A DNA stretch of 64,000 nucleotides from contig JALMLS010000421.1 in NCBI GenBank assembly GCA_038496445.1, forward strand, positions 124,001-188,000. Direction: 5' to 3'. Below, in pieces: positions 11,093 to 22,740 of the stretch. Position 1 is the first letter of the stretch. Each line of letters opens with the position of its first letter. Source of the stretch: Trichosphaerium sp. ATCC 40318. Its lineage: Eukaryota; Discosea; Flabellinia; Trichosidae. A model generated the notes under the pieces. That model ran no database searches. It was not told the origin of the DNA and saw nothing but the letters and a program-made list of their open reading frames with translations. The position numbers were made by a program, and so were the translations under genes.

Positions 11093-11790
11093 TCAACGGC
11101 TTGATGATAAAGCTAAATCTCCTTGAAGGAGAGTACAAAAAGATCTTCGTTTTATGAACAATACCGGAATCTCTGACTTATTATCACCTTCATAAACACA
11201 CTCGCGTATTGTCTCGTGATCAAACAACCTCTTAAGCAAAGCAAGCTTGAATTTTAACTCTGTTTCTTGTAAATCAGGTCTTCTTTTAAAAGCCAAAATA
11301 AGCGTTGTTCCGTTGCCTGATAGTTGCTCAAGTAATGCCAGAATCTTGTCTTGACGTGTTGATAGTGTATCCAAATCCTCTTGTAGAATAATATACGAAT
11401 ACATTGTCTTTAACGAAGAAGGAAACTCTCCTTTTCCCAAGTCAAATTGAGTTATGGTGATGTCATCTGAAAAATTATTTTTCTCAACATTAGACTTGCA
11501 CAGGTCAACCAATTTTGCTGTTGTGGTCATATTAACGCGTTTTGCGCCTACCACACGTAGAACGAGACCTATAAGTCCAGTACCAGCGCCTGAAAAAAAG
11601 TAAGAAACCAACGAACGTCCAAAAGTATTAAAAGAATAAAAAAACACTAGCAAGAGCTTGATTACGCGCAACGTTCCACGGAGTGCGATACTTCATAGCA
11701 CGACAAAGTATAAAGTACTAAAATATCGCTTGTAGGTATCTTACGCCATAGAAACGTCACAGAACCGCGAATCAAGGAGTCTTGAAACAT
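11093..11790 (-). CDS. METTL21-type SAM-dependent methyltransferase
   Basis: Minus strand, start at 11790 (MFQDSLIRGSVTFLWRK). Two introns lead into the Rossmann motif AGTGLIGLVLRVVGAKRV, which is SAM-binding motif I. This is followed by VDLCKSNVEKNN and later YSYIILQEDLDTL, where family XVI enzymes (METTL21, VCPKMT, FAM86) have a conserved D/E-x-x-Y block. The C-terminus has TLILAFKRRPDLQETE, close to the beta-strand LLAYKxR block of these lysine methyltransferases. It probably methylates a lysine on a chaperone or translation factor; the target cannot be read from sequence. The N-terminal exon layout is less certain than the core. CACGTG lies 46 nt upstream. Confidence 0.75.
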
Positions 11791-12150
11791 GTTCTTTTTT
11801 TTTTTCGAATTCATTCAAATGTCAAAAGATTTTATCACGTGCCTAGAACGAGTACTTTTTTTCCATTGTAAAGGAGAGGCGATGTTCTCTTATCAATATG
11901 CAAGCATGTACAATATTCCTACAAGAAAAAAAAGTCAGGGGTTTGAGAAAATGAAGGCGGAACGACAATTCTCCGATAACAGCGAACCCAAAACGATTTA
12001 ATGGAGTACTGGTCGCAATTATCGTAAAACGATTTTTAATGCGCTAAAAAACGTACAATATCAGATACGCGTGCTCGTGGAGCTATCTCAGGTTCTTCTC
12101 GTACTGAAAGGGCGTGGCTTTTGAATGTAAAAGTCCGCTATTGAGAATAA
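11791..12150. other. intergenic region
   Basis: Promoter side of the methyltransferase gene and 3' flank of the small gene at 12151. A plus-strand open frame (11789-12001) opens with a poly-Phe run from a T tract and is not credible as a gene. Confidence 0.45.
11836..11841. promoter_or_regulatory. CACGTG palindrome upstream of the methyltransferase gene
   Basis: Located 46 nt before the start at 11790, in the only short gap between this gene and the next one upstream. Same element as found before other genes. Confidence 0.45.
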
Positions 12151-12486
12151 TTAGTGACATTGCCCGCATAGCGTTAGTGAATGTATATTAACGCGTTTGA
12201 AATGGTTTGCGAGCGTTGACAAATTTTTTTTTACGGTTTTGTTACGAGTAGATTGTACGCACAATGTTGCCTTTAGATCTTTTAGCTCTGTTTCGGTACA
12301 TTTGGCGTAAAAGGCTGTTAATTTGTTGGTAATCATCGCCACCGCCTTTGTTTACGTTATAAGTACTTACATAACCTTTATAATCTACGTACTGCCTGAT
12401 TCTCTCAATTGGGTTGTCATTCTGTGGTAAGTAAGAAAGTTTAATTAAAAAAGAATCATTACGAAGTTTCTCCATTCACTTAACAT
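12151..12486 (-). CDS. small helical protein of about 87 residues, unknown function
   Basis: Three-exon model. The start at 12486 gives MLSEWRNF. An intron of about 45 nt (GTAATG...CACAG) leads to NDNPIERIRQYVDYKGY. A 25-nt intron with a perfect GTAAGT donor and an AAAG acceptor keeps the frame into AVAMITNKLTAFYAKCTETE. The last exon ends ...SLTLCGQCH at 12151. The protein is basic and mostly helical, with paired Cys near the C-terminus. I do not recognise the family. It lies about 150 nt from the helicase gene's stop codon, on the same strand. Confidence 0.5.
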
Positions 12487-12640
12487 GTCCTCACTTAAAA
12501 CAAATAAAAAATCAATGTTTAGGCTGTAATATAGTAATAAACTAGTACAAACCATGTTTGACGGCGTCCGAAGAAACAGTGAGTGATAAGGCAGAGTGTT
12601 GAATTTTTTTTTGAAAATTTATTGGTGTTTTTTTTCAACT

Positions 12641-15600
12641 TTAGTTTCGCCCTGATCGCTCACGTCTCCTGTTCCTGCTCTTATTTCTATAGTACAAACC
12701 TATTTCTTTACCAGATAACCCCGCTGTTTCACTATTACTAGCAGCCCTTCTCATTTCGGCTTTTTTTCGTGCTTCTTCAACGATGTACTGCGATTCCTAA
12801 TTTTTTGAACAAAATTAGTTGAAAAGATTTTACCTTGTCTTTGGAACGTACACGTTCGTCATAGTCAAAAAGGAACCCCATTAATACATTAATATCATTT
12901 TCTTCTAGAACGCCTTTGCTACTTTGTACATTACACATTGAATCCACTGCCTTTCGGAGAGTAGAAATAAGTTCGAAGTGTTTTTTTGTCATTTGAAATG
13001 TTTGATTCTCTCCCGTCTGAATTATCAGTTTATCTTCGTTTGTAGATGTTAAAGTAAGTTCTTGGCCAAACAAAAGAAGAAGAGCTGAAGAAACAAGGGA
13101 AGTATCATGCAAAGAAACACCATTTGATCCCTTCAGAAAAACATTAAAAAAAACCAAGAAAAAAAAAGTAAAGAGACTTTACCTCGACCATGCTATGAAA
13201 GATAACCCAATTCTTCGGGAAGTTTCTCATTTTTGAGTTAACAGAAGAACTACTTGGTGATACTTGACTATCAGACTCAACATAACTCAAGTACGATCTC
13301 CCCCTAAATCATTATTATAAGGCTGAAAATTGAAAAAAAAACCAATTAAGGCTTACCTGTGATTCTTTTTAACTTGCGCTAGCTTTGGATATAATCCAGC
13401 GAATAAGGCCGCTTTTATAGCAGCAGTATTACCAGCGTTTCTGTTTTTATCAGGAGACTTGACATCATAGCCAAAATCTTGAAGAATATCTAAAAACTGC
13501 CATTGCATCCTAAAAAGAAAGAATAAATATCAACATTTCCCTTCTCTTTATGTGGATAAACTGCATCCAAAGTAACTAAAATCTTTAAAACAGCAAGTAT
13601 TTCACACTCTAATACGTGGACTTTTCACACAGAAGAGCTGGAATCGGAAAAAACTCGTTCAGAGATTTTACAACCCTTTTTTTTTGGATGCCTAAAACCT
13701 CAACATTACGTACTTTTCTAGCATTCTAAGTGTATTTGATTCCAAGAAACTATTATAACAGAAATCTCTTACTGAATTTGATCTCTTTGAGTCTGAGTAC
13801 ATGTTCATTATAAAAGAGTGCATAAGATGATCACTATTTGTATCCCTCGCCAAATGTTGTCTTGCGCTATCAACTTGTTTTTCCATACCTGCTACAAGCT
13901 GGAAAGGTGACCTGTGACCTAATCTAGCTACAATAGCAGTGATTGGCATAATACAACCAAACTTCATTCCGTAAAGCAACATTTTACCAAGCTGAGGATG
14001 AACTGGTAATGCGTTTAGTTTTTCTCCAAGAGGCGTTAAGTTTTCTTCCTTATCAAGCACACCAATGTTCTAAAAATACTAGATGTCAGAAGACACGTTT
14101 GATATTAAACCAGGTAATGAGTGTGTACCAAAAGTAGTGATACAGCTTTTTCTACAGCTTCCTCTGAAGGAGGCGAAACGGCTTCTGCTATAGTAGGAGC
14201 AATAGCTCCAAGTCCTGGTATACCCTTCACATGTAGACATACTTCTTCAACAGGCATACGTATCTGGAATAGGTTGTAAGGAGGTGTTCAAGTAATATAT
14301 TGCAAGTACCATTTCTGGATCCTTGAACTCAGCCATTTGTTCAAATTGCCATTTTGAAAACAAGTGATAGCACTACAAATCAGGTTAATAAGCTCAGCAC
14401 TTTAAGTGTATTTGAGTATTCTCGTTACCTTTCCTGGTTTAACACGACCTGCTCTACCTCTTCGCTGCTGTGCGTTCGCCTTAGATACAGGGACAGGAAG
14501 CAAAGAAGATATACCAGTCTCAACATCCTAGAATATGCAATTTAGCAAAAAAGGTAAAACCTTGTGTTTGAGAAACATACGTAGCCTGTCTCTTTGATTA
14601 CTCCTGTGTCAATAACATATACAACATCATTAATCGTAATAGAAGTCTCTGCAATATTTGTAGCAAGCACAATCTAAAGACAAGACATTAAGCGCGTATT
14701 AGCCAATACGTATAAGGTACCTTTCGTTTTCCTCTTGGGGGTGGCGAGAATATCATTTTCTGCTTTGACATTGCAACCATAGAATGAACCACATGTATAT
14801 CCCATGATCTAGAGTGTTTATGCTTTTCAAGGCCAACAGCTAAGTCAGAAATATTCTGCCAACCATCCAAAAACACCAACACAGCTCCTGTTCATTAGTT
14901 AGAAACTAAAACCACATGCATACTTGTAAATACCCTCTCCTTCAGTAGAGTGAATATGCTCTATTAAATTTACTATAAGAGGTACAGGGACCTTCGATTC
15001 TGCTCCTATTGACACCATATTCTCCATGACACTATAAGTTATTTTTTTATCGTTTTTGTAAAAACTACTGTATTCTCTTCTATACATGTCCAGTTTTAAC
15101 TTCTGCTCATCTTCATTACGTTCTTTAAAGAGTAGAGATTAGTATAAGATACAAGAAGATTAAAAAGTGAAGATACTTACTCTTTCCACGATATGATCTC
15201 TTTTTTCGTTTCTGTTTATCGTTTTCAGATGGTTCTTCCTTCCATCTTACACCTTTGCTCAGTACGTCCTCCAAGAAAAACTGCTCAACTGGAAATATAC
15301 GACCTTCTATATGTAACACAGATTCTGTATTAAAATAATCTAAACAGTATTGGTCACTTACGTAAAACACAAGTTCTCGGTAAAATCAAAAAAAAACTAG
15401 TATTTTCTTCGAGAAAAACAAGTACCCGCAAACACTTGAGGATTAATTGTAGCGCTCATAAGTACTATCTTCAAATCTGGTCTAGGACCACGAATAAGCT
15501 TTCTTAGCAATAAAAGACAAAAATCTGTCAAACAATCTCGTTCATGAACCTCATCAACAACGACATGTGTCACTCCTTAATAAAAAAAAACAAAATTAAA

Positions 15601-16497
15601 TAAATCTCATAACATTCTCAAAACAATTTTACCTGTAAGAGTGGGATCATTACGCATCCTTTGAATGAGTATACCTTGAGTAACAAATGATAGCCTAGTT
15701 TTAGGACCACCTGGATTGAGTGTAAATTAATAATTCGCCAGTGTCGGAAAAGACTTTCAAAAAGAACAAAAGATGTTGTCGTAAGTACATACCAACGTAA
15801 TCAAAGCGGATCTGGAACCCAGTAGATTCACCAAGCTTTTCACCACGCTCATGAGATACCCTTTCTGCTATCGAAACAGCTGATATACGCCTAGGCTAAA
15901 GAAAAACTCGTTGAGTTCAAAGAAGTAATAAAAAAGCCCTTACTTGTGTACAAATGATGTTACAATCCTCTTCACGCTGTAAACAGTCGTCTAGTACAAA
16001 TTGTGGAACTTGTGTCGTCTTACCACAACCAGTGTGACCTACAATAACGACTGCTGTGTTTTTACGTATTGAGTCAATAATATCATGGCGGTTTTGATAG
16101 GCTGGAAGCTGTTTACGAAATTCAAGAGTGTTTGCAACGCTAAATCGCTTTAGAAACGCTTATAACGATTTCATACGCGTAGAAAAGACGCACGTCCTAT
16201 TAGTTTCTGGATCAGGTATACTTGGAGGTGGCCCTGTTGGTTTATTCCATTTGGCACTGTTGGCTTCTTTTTTGGGCTCTTTAATCTTGTTGTCATGCGT
16301 ATTGAGAAATTTAGACAGATGCGTGGTAGTGTGCGATAGAATAGAGTCCTCAATATACGGACTGACATCTTCAATGCTGAATATAGTGTTAAACGCTCGT
16401 TAATGTAACATTGAACTCATACATTTCTTCTTCTCCATCAACATTTTTAATGCTCGGATAATCGTTTTCTCGCTTTCTGCGTACATTTCGACGCCAT
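12641..16497 (-). CDS. DEVH-box RNA helicase of the DHX36/DHX57/DHX29 group
   Basis: Large multi-exon helicase. Visible motifs in order: [15 protein letters not shown]; Ia [47 protein letters not shown]; then [57 protein letters not shown]. The winged-helix/HA2 region follows with [29 protein letters not shown] and [18 protein letters not shown]. The C-terminus has [14 protein letters not shown], a block resembling the RSM-like motif of DHX36-type enzymes although placed at the end, and stops at 12641. It uses ATP to unwind RNA or G-quadruplexes, judging by family. The N-terminus is Arg-rich or acidic ([14 protein letters not shown]) and its start codon is unresolved; 16497 is the best nearby ATG but needs a further intron to reach frame. 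Confidence 0.9.
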
Positions 16498-16544
16498 TGT
16501 GGTCTGAAACTGGTGCGGTACGAGCGTTTTGACCTCGCTACATA

Positions 16545-16957
16545 TTAACGAGCGTAATAATACTCTGTGTACCCACAATTAGTTCTCCTAGGCCCTCTCA
16601 CGGCCTTGTACATTTTTTGCAAAACTTGACTTAAATCTAACAAAAACACCCAACTTGATCCGATAGCTTCATAAACCTTGTCTGATACTACTTCTTGTTA
16701 GCACAAATGGCACAAGAAGAAGGGTACACGCTTAGTTGACACGCGCACAAAGCTTACTTGTAGATTGAAGGGAAACTTTGCTACTAGATGATGATGGAGG
16801 TAATGACAGCGTTGAAGCACTTAATATAGAAATACCCGAGAAACAGAGCAAAAAAAATAAGTGCAAAAAGTGCGGGAGAACTCAAATAATAACGCCGGGG
16901 ACGCACTCTAACACGTTTAAAATAGCTGTTTAATATACTCATGGGAGTATTGTGCAT
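16545..16957 (-). CDS. small single-pass membrane protein, unknown
   Basis: The start at 16957 gives MHNTPMSILNSYFKRVRVRP, then a TM helix SSPALFALIFFALFLG. A 52-nt intron (GTATTT...CTAG) joins to SKVSLQST. A second intron (GTAAGC...ACAAG) joins to KVVSDKVYEAIGSSWVFLL and MYKAVRGPRRTNCGYTEYYY, stop at 16545. Basic N-terminus before the helix suggests N-in topology. No family recognised. Its start codon is only about 32 nt from the divergent start of the lipase gene at 16990, so the two probably share a very short bidirectional promoter. Confidence 0.5.
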
Positions 16958-16989
16958 TTTTCGGCTTGTTTCTTCATTTCTACTTTTGC

Positions 16990-19900
16990 ATGATAGCTGT
17001 TGTGCTCTATATTATGATCGCAATTAGTTGGTACGTTTTTACCGCGTTTTTGATCCTTGTTAAATCGAGGTTACGAGCAAAACTTGTTATTTAACCTAAA
17101 GTCAAGGGTTCTCGACATCTACTACAGTCTCGTCGCCGAACAAGCAAATCAGACTGAAGTTTATGGGTTTTTCTTGATTGTAGCTATTGTTGGTGCTATT
17201 TACTTTGTAGTAGATATGCTGAAGGTACAAAGATAGATAGATATACCTAGAGAGAAAATCACGTGAACAAAAAGATCTTGTTTGATCCTTTTTTGATCAT
17301 CAACATGAATCACATCACTTGTTTTTGGACTGATTTCGTTTTGTTTATTTTTACTGAAACACTTACTAGGTTATGGTTATAAATGCTGGCCTTATTATGC
17401 TATCATTATGGAGACAGAGGAGCCATGTGTTTTACGAAAGCGCACCAAGTATGTTTGTTTTGTTGAACTATTTCCTCTAATAACGTCTAAGGAATGGTTC
17501 ACATGCTTGGATCATATTTTGTTGGATTCATTGTACTCCTCATATGCCTAGCTTTTGCAGGTCCGTCTCACGTCCATTACTACCTATTAGTTTGGTGTAA
17601 GGAGGCTGTTTTTTAAACTTTTTATTTTATAGGTTTTGCAACAAGATCAAGCCTTGCAGGATGGGTTATTATTGTTTGTACAGGCGTAGCTGAGATTCAT
17701 ATCTTCTTTGGAACCCTCTATCAAATATTCCATAATGTTAGACATAAGATAATGTTATTCAAAGACTACTACGATAATCACACTGGCTTGAGTGATGAAC
17801 AACGTGAAAAAGTCCACGTGCGTTTTTTTTTTTACTTGCACAAAATTTTAAGTTTTTTACTAGGCTGAACTAGCAAACAACTGTGGGTTTACACATACGA
17901 ATTTTACAAGTAAAGCAGTTTTGGCATCAATTATAACTATCGTTTGTGGTATTCTTGTATTTTCAGACATCGGAGAGAACTATGCAATGAGTACGTTTCT
18001 TGTTGTTTGATTTTTGTTATTTGGGTTTTTTTTTCAACGTTTAACTTTGTTCAAAGGAATATTTGGTTATATTGTCATGGTTACCTTAGTTTTAACATAT
18101 CTTGTAATGAGATATGTTGCTCTACATAAACTACAAGTCCGATACTTTATTATTGCATGGGCACTTTGGTGGGCAGTGTTCCTTATCATTACGATTGCTG
18201 CTTTTGTATTTATTGGTGCGTTTTCTTTTCTTATGTTTTTGAGTCTTTTAACAAGACACAACTAAATGAAAATGTACAATATAGGTCCTGGAGGAGCTAC
18301 AGCAGTCTGTCTCTCGTATTTTATTCTATCTGAAGCTGGCTTAAAGGTACATCTTTTAAGTCCTAAATTGTTTTTTGGAGATGTTTCCAAACGTGCCTCA
18401 TTAACAGTTTGTTTAAGCCGATAATATCTGCTCATGAAGACGAAGGTATCAGCGGTATATTCTACTGGTGCACTAAACCACCTACCTTTACACCACAAGG
18501 TACTTCATAGAGATAAAGAAACAGCACCTACTAACATTAGTAAAAGGTCCTAGGACGCCAAGAACAAAACTTCATCGTTCAAGAGTGTCTCAAGCGATTG
18601 CAGGAATTTGCTCTTGCTCTGCTATACTTCTTTTTGTAATTCTATTACTACTATTCCTCACATTCTTGGCCCCAGAGACAAGCGCTTGGGAGCCAGAAGT
18701 CTGCAAAGGTACAATTTAAAACAACTTATCTGTCACTTCCTTTACCTTCTGTGACGATTTCTTTTACCTTCTATGACGATTGTGGTAATCTGGAACTTAC
18801 TCGTTTAAGTGCATGAACCTATAGTACCAGCAACACAAGGAGACTATGCTCTGTGTGAATCAACATGGCATAACTTGACTCTTCTTGATTATGCTTGGCT
18901 GAGCGCTATTTCTTACTTGGATGGTGATGCAATACAGAACGCAACAGACTTGGTATTAGATGAAGGATGGAACCATACACATACTTATAGTCAACCTTAC
19001 TCTGTTACTTTCCATGAGATTGTTTGGGAGAATGCACATGGAGTACGCCAAGTTTACATGATTTTTTAATTGCGTCCATTTTCCTCTTTTTGAACCAAAA
19101 AAGTCTGAAGTCTTATCAAGTTTTGACGAGTTTGTTTCTTTCTAGGAAGCTCCTCTAGCTATTTATTTGGTAAGAGGAACATACGATCTACATGATTGGG
19201 CACAGAACGCCGATATTTGGTCACAGATTACTATGTTCCAAGCGTTTTCATACTTTGGCTTATTCACATCGTACCTTAACCTCAAAATATCTTTGTGTTG
19301 TTTGTAATACTCTTTTAAGGTTTTGGCCTGATTATTCAGTGAGCGCGTATATTAAGGTTGCTTCTTCTTTTGAAGCGTTATCTCCAAGAGGGTAAAGTTT
19401 ACAGTTAAAGAACAAAGGATTCTTGGTTTTCTTTTTTTTTCTTTCTTTTTTTTTGTTTTTGTTGCTCTTTTACTCATTGATGCCTTTTAGCTACGGTTAT
19501 TATTATACACCACTGGTAGAACGTATTGAAGAGTATCAAAAGAATCATCCAAATGCAACGATAGTTGTCACTGGGCATTCATTAGGCGGTGGTTTGGCTA
19601 AAATAGCTGCCGCTGCTTTAAAAATCCAATCCATCTCATTTTCTTCACCTGGTATTTATCATACACGTGCCAAATTGGCGTATGATATAAGTGTAGAAGA
19701 TATTACTACACATACAACTACAGTTATGGCTCGACATGATATAGTACCTTTGGTATGAATCAACGACTTCAAAGTGGTTTTTTTTTACGCTGTAAATTGT
19801 TTCACTAGAACAAATCATTTTCGTCTGTTTCTTTGCTTCCTTCAATTCTTGTGACATTAACCTTCTTGTATTATAGATTGATAAACAGATGGGAGCTATT

Positions 19901-20123
19901 CAATGGCTTACTTGTACTCGAGGAAGTGATTGTCACGGTATTACAAACACTGCCTGTACGTCATATCTTTTATGGTTGTGTTTGGATTTGCCCTAAGATG
20001 TTTGATCTAGGTAATTTGTTGTATGTTTGTGGAGACGAAAAAGGGCGTTACATACATGATATTGGTGACTGTGAAAAGGTTCTTAAAGGTAGAAGCTACA
20101 ATGGTACATGTGTAAAGCTGTGA
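16990..20123 (+). CDS. multi-TM (7TM-like) protein fused to an extracellular class-3 lipase
   Basis: About 15 exons. The N-terminal half has a run of hydrophobic helices: MIAVVLYIMIAIS; YGFFLIVAIVGAIYFVVDM; VMVINAGLIMLSLW; MLGSYFVGFIVLLICLAFAG; GWVIIVCTGVAEIHIFFGTL; AVLASIITIVCGILVF; GYIVMVTLVLTYLVMRY; and FIIAWALWWAVFLIITIAAFVFI. A hydrophilic loop (TFTPQGPRTPRTKLHRSR) and another helix (SAILLFVILLLLFLTFLAP) follow. The C-terminal half is a lipase: NLTLLDYAWLSAISYL, IYLVRGTYDLHDWA, nucleophile motif VVTGHSLGGGLAKIAAAA, SFSSPGIYHTRAKL, the Asp block ARHDIVPL, and a candidate catalytic His in GRYIHDIGDC. N-glycosylation sites (NLT, NAT, NHT) and Cys pairs suggest the lipase is extracellular or lumenal. 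In animals DAG lipases pair four TM helices with a cytosolic lipase_3 domain; this layout differs. Stop at 20123. Confidence 0.8.
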
Positions 20124-20403
20124 TATAACAAATGAAAAAAAATTTCGAAACAAACAAAAGAGTTGACAAATTGCGTTGATCAAGTAGGCCCATGTTACCT
20201 ATATTTTTTAGTATCAAAATAGATAGATTTTTTGTGACACTGGGTGTAACTACTAGTAGTCATATGTATTACTTATGCACCACTTGAGGAAAGCGTTACT
20301 CTTAGAATAGAATTCACTAGCCTTTTTTTATGATATTCGAATGGAAGATTCTAACATAAGGTTTATTTATTGTCTTCTAACAAACTGTACGATGATGACT
20401 ACT
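20124..20403. other. convergent intergenic region
   Basis: 3' flanks of the lipase gene and of acidic-tail gene copy B. No gene or clear terminator seen beyond T-rich tracts. Confidence 0.5.
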
Positions 20404-21244
20404 TCATTCATCTGATTCATCAGAGATACCATCGTCAGAGTCATCATCTCCACTATTATGAGTGTCAACAACACGTTGATATCCTTCTTGTAATTGTGGA
20501 TCATCGAATTTTTGAAGAGAGGCTCCAGTGAGACTTGTTTTGTTCTTTCCAGCAAGTTTGACAAAGTCTCTTAGCATCTTACCAAATGTTACAATGTTCT
20601 TGCGTCCAACAGAGAAGCACAAGATGACTTTGCTCATTTTTTTATCAACAGGTACCAATCGAACCTAAAAAAGTGTCAACAAGATCTGTGTACAAAGGGA
20701 AACGTGTTTAGCAAGTGTTGTAAGTAGGTACCATATCTTTTTGAGTTGGACCTGCTGCCTTCTTTTGACCCATAGTGTATTGGTTCTTGCCATTGAGAAT
20801 GAGGGTGATACAATGAGTTGGATAACCAATTGGTCCTAATCCAAATCAGCAAACTGTTTTTGTTGCTTGTTTTTGTAGTATGCCAGCGTACCTCTTTTAC
20901 CACTGTAGACGATCAAATAGCATGTTTTTGGACTTCCATTTGGTTTGTTTTCAATAAGGAGATGCATGTAGCTGACTTTGTAACTGGCTTGAACCATGGA
21001 CATACCCATTTTGTATTTGAACTCATGGAATGGCCAAAAACCGATGGCTTGGTACTCTACTTTTCCTTTCATGGCTTTTGTCAATTTTTCAATTGTTGGT
21101 ACAACATCACGGATTGTATCTTCATTATAATATAACTGTTGGCTTGTCTACTAGGACATTTAATAAACGAGTTATATGAGATGAAGCTGGCAAAACTATT
21201 TTCCCGAATGGAACTAAATTAAATAAACCACGTACTTTACTCAT
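20404..21244 (-). CDS. unknown protein with short acidic tail, copy B
   Basis: Near-identical duplicate of 7186-8303. Exon 1 is again just MSK (start 21244), the intron of about 95 nt ends CCTAGTAG, and exon 2 starts TSQQLYYNEDTIRDVV. The core blocks GFWPFHEFKYKMGMS, PIGYPTHCITLVLNGKNKYT and VPVDKKMSKVILCFSVGRKN are shared. The tail after GYQR is only about 22 residues (VVDTHNSGDDDSDDGISDES then DE), against roughly 95 in copy A. The differences between the copies concentrate in the tail and in the first intron. Function unknown. Confidence 0.72.
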
Positions 21245-21347
21245 TGTTTGCTATCTTTTGTTGTTGAGATACGTTAAATAGGTTTTCTGTGGATGGGTTC
21301 TTGATTGTGTGTATCAGATTATGGTTTTTTAAGGTCATAAAAATAAT

Positions 21348-21353
21348 CACGTG
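21348..21353. promoter_or_regulatory. CACGTG palindrome upstream of acidic-tail gene copy B
   Basis: 104 nt before the start at 21244, embedded in sequence matching the region before copy A (GGTCATAAAAATAATCACGTG compared with the equivalent at 8376-8397). Confidence 0.6.
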
Positions 21354-22376
21354 ATGTTCACCAGAATAAAGAATAAATCACAATGTTTTCATGAACGAAA
21401 ACTACAGCACGTTATGAGTATTGCCGGGGTGGTAAATTATAATCCCCTTATACTAGTACAAGATAAATTACTATTACATTATATTGTACCATATCAAGCT
21501 CACTATTCCTCTCAAGCAAGGGAAAACTAATTTGCCGCTAGTTTTTCCCTTTGAAAATAGTTTTACCAGCGCCTTATCCACTTTTGTACGTCGAACTGGT
21601 TTGTTACCATGTGCAGAAGTATTTTTAAGTTGTGTGCATACCAATGACCCTTTGAGTGAGGGATGATACGAGATGTTTTGATGAAAACGAATCGAACGTT
21701 GCTACCTATATGCTGACAGCATTCATACCGTGTTTGCCGGTAATGCGATTATCAGGTACGCACTATGCAATATCCTTGGCTACTATAAGCTTGTCTCGGT
21801 TCATGACATGGCTGACGCACTAACCATCGGTTGTGAGCGAGAGGCAAAAAAGCGGAAAACGGCGGATTTTACCTTAAATAACGCTGTTTTGTGGTAGCGC
21901 TAAGCCAGATTTTTCGAGACGGTTTGTGAACATAGGTAGCCTTTTGCAACTCTGCAAGCTATACTATTAGTTTATCCTTATGGAGTACTTTACGTGAGCA
22001 TAAGTGCAGAAAGTCACGTGTGCTACAAATCGGGAGTGGCCTTTTAAGAAGTAGGCTTAGCGATAAAACAAAATAGCGCTATTTCAGGTCAAATCCGGCG
22101 CGAGTTTCTTTGTGAAAGCGCTCTTAATGACAGCAAAGTCGTAAAATATTTGGCCGCAAAGCGGAAACGTTTAAGTGGAAGTCGACATCTCGAAATAATT
22201 TTGTCAGAAGCAAGTTTATTTCTGTTATTTTTATTGGTATTAACACCATCACGTGACTAGCTTGTTTACATCTGTAGTAGTCTGAAATGTAAACGAATAG
22301 TTGATGTATACATTTCAACAGTTGCCATATTGTAAAGACGTAGCTACAAAGTTGAAACCAATTGTTAACTTTTTTT

Positions 22377-22625
22377 CTATTTTCTATCAAATACTGCAAT
22401 TTTTTGCGACGTGTAAGATTTTTTAAAGGTTACTTCAACGATTAACACGACGCTTACAACATAGTCAGTACCTTTGAAGACACCGTGTTGGCATAATACT
22501 ACCACATCAGGGATTAAAAATGAAGAAAATGTGTTTTTTCTGAAAGCCACAAACTTGTAGTGAACAAGTATTTGTGCTACACAAAAAAACGCCACAATGG
22601 AGAATAGCGTAACAGGCTTTATCAA
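22377..22625 (-). CDS. possible small secreted or membrane protein
   Basis: Open frame of 82 residues beginning with a hydrophobic signal-like segment (MIKPVTLFSIVAFFCVAQIL) and containing DYVVSVVLIVEVTF. No family recognised, no second line of evidence such as a paralogue. It could equally be a chance frame in intergenic DNA. Confidence 0.25.
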   Translation of the reverse strand: MIKPVTLFSIVAFFCVAQILVHYKFVAFRKNTFSSFLIPDVVVLCQHGVFKGTDYVVSVVLIVEVTFKKSYTSQKIAVFDRK

Positions 22626-22740
22626 AGCAGCAAGCCTTTATTGTGCACCTGTAAATTATTGGCGTTGATCTTGTATATTTAGGAAAGAAACTGTGTAGGT
22701 GACTTTTCGTCATAAATTTTGTCACTTTTTCTTACCCATA

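Larger units (their letters stand above)
21245..22740. other. 1.5 kb region mostly without genes
   Basis: Contains the copy B promoter at its left end and the promoter of the secreted protein gene at its right end. Three CACGTG sites lie near 21349, 22015 and 22250. The only coding-like piece is the minus-strand frame listed separately at 22377-22625. Nothing else is supportable. Confidence 0.4.

Noticed and set aside
11789-12001. Plus-strand 70-codon frame beginning with poly-Phe
   Set aside because: Starts in a T tract; no domain, splice or signal-peptide support.
16900-16960. A 16-nt intron (gtatttctatattaag) in the small TM gene
   Set aside because: A 52-nt intron with the same donor and a downstream CTAG acceptor also keeps the frame and is of ordinary size.
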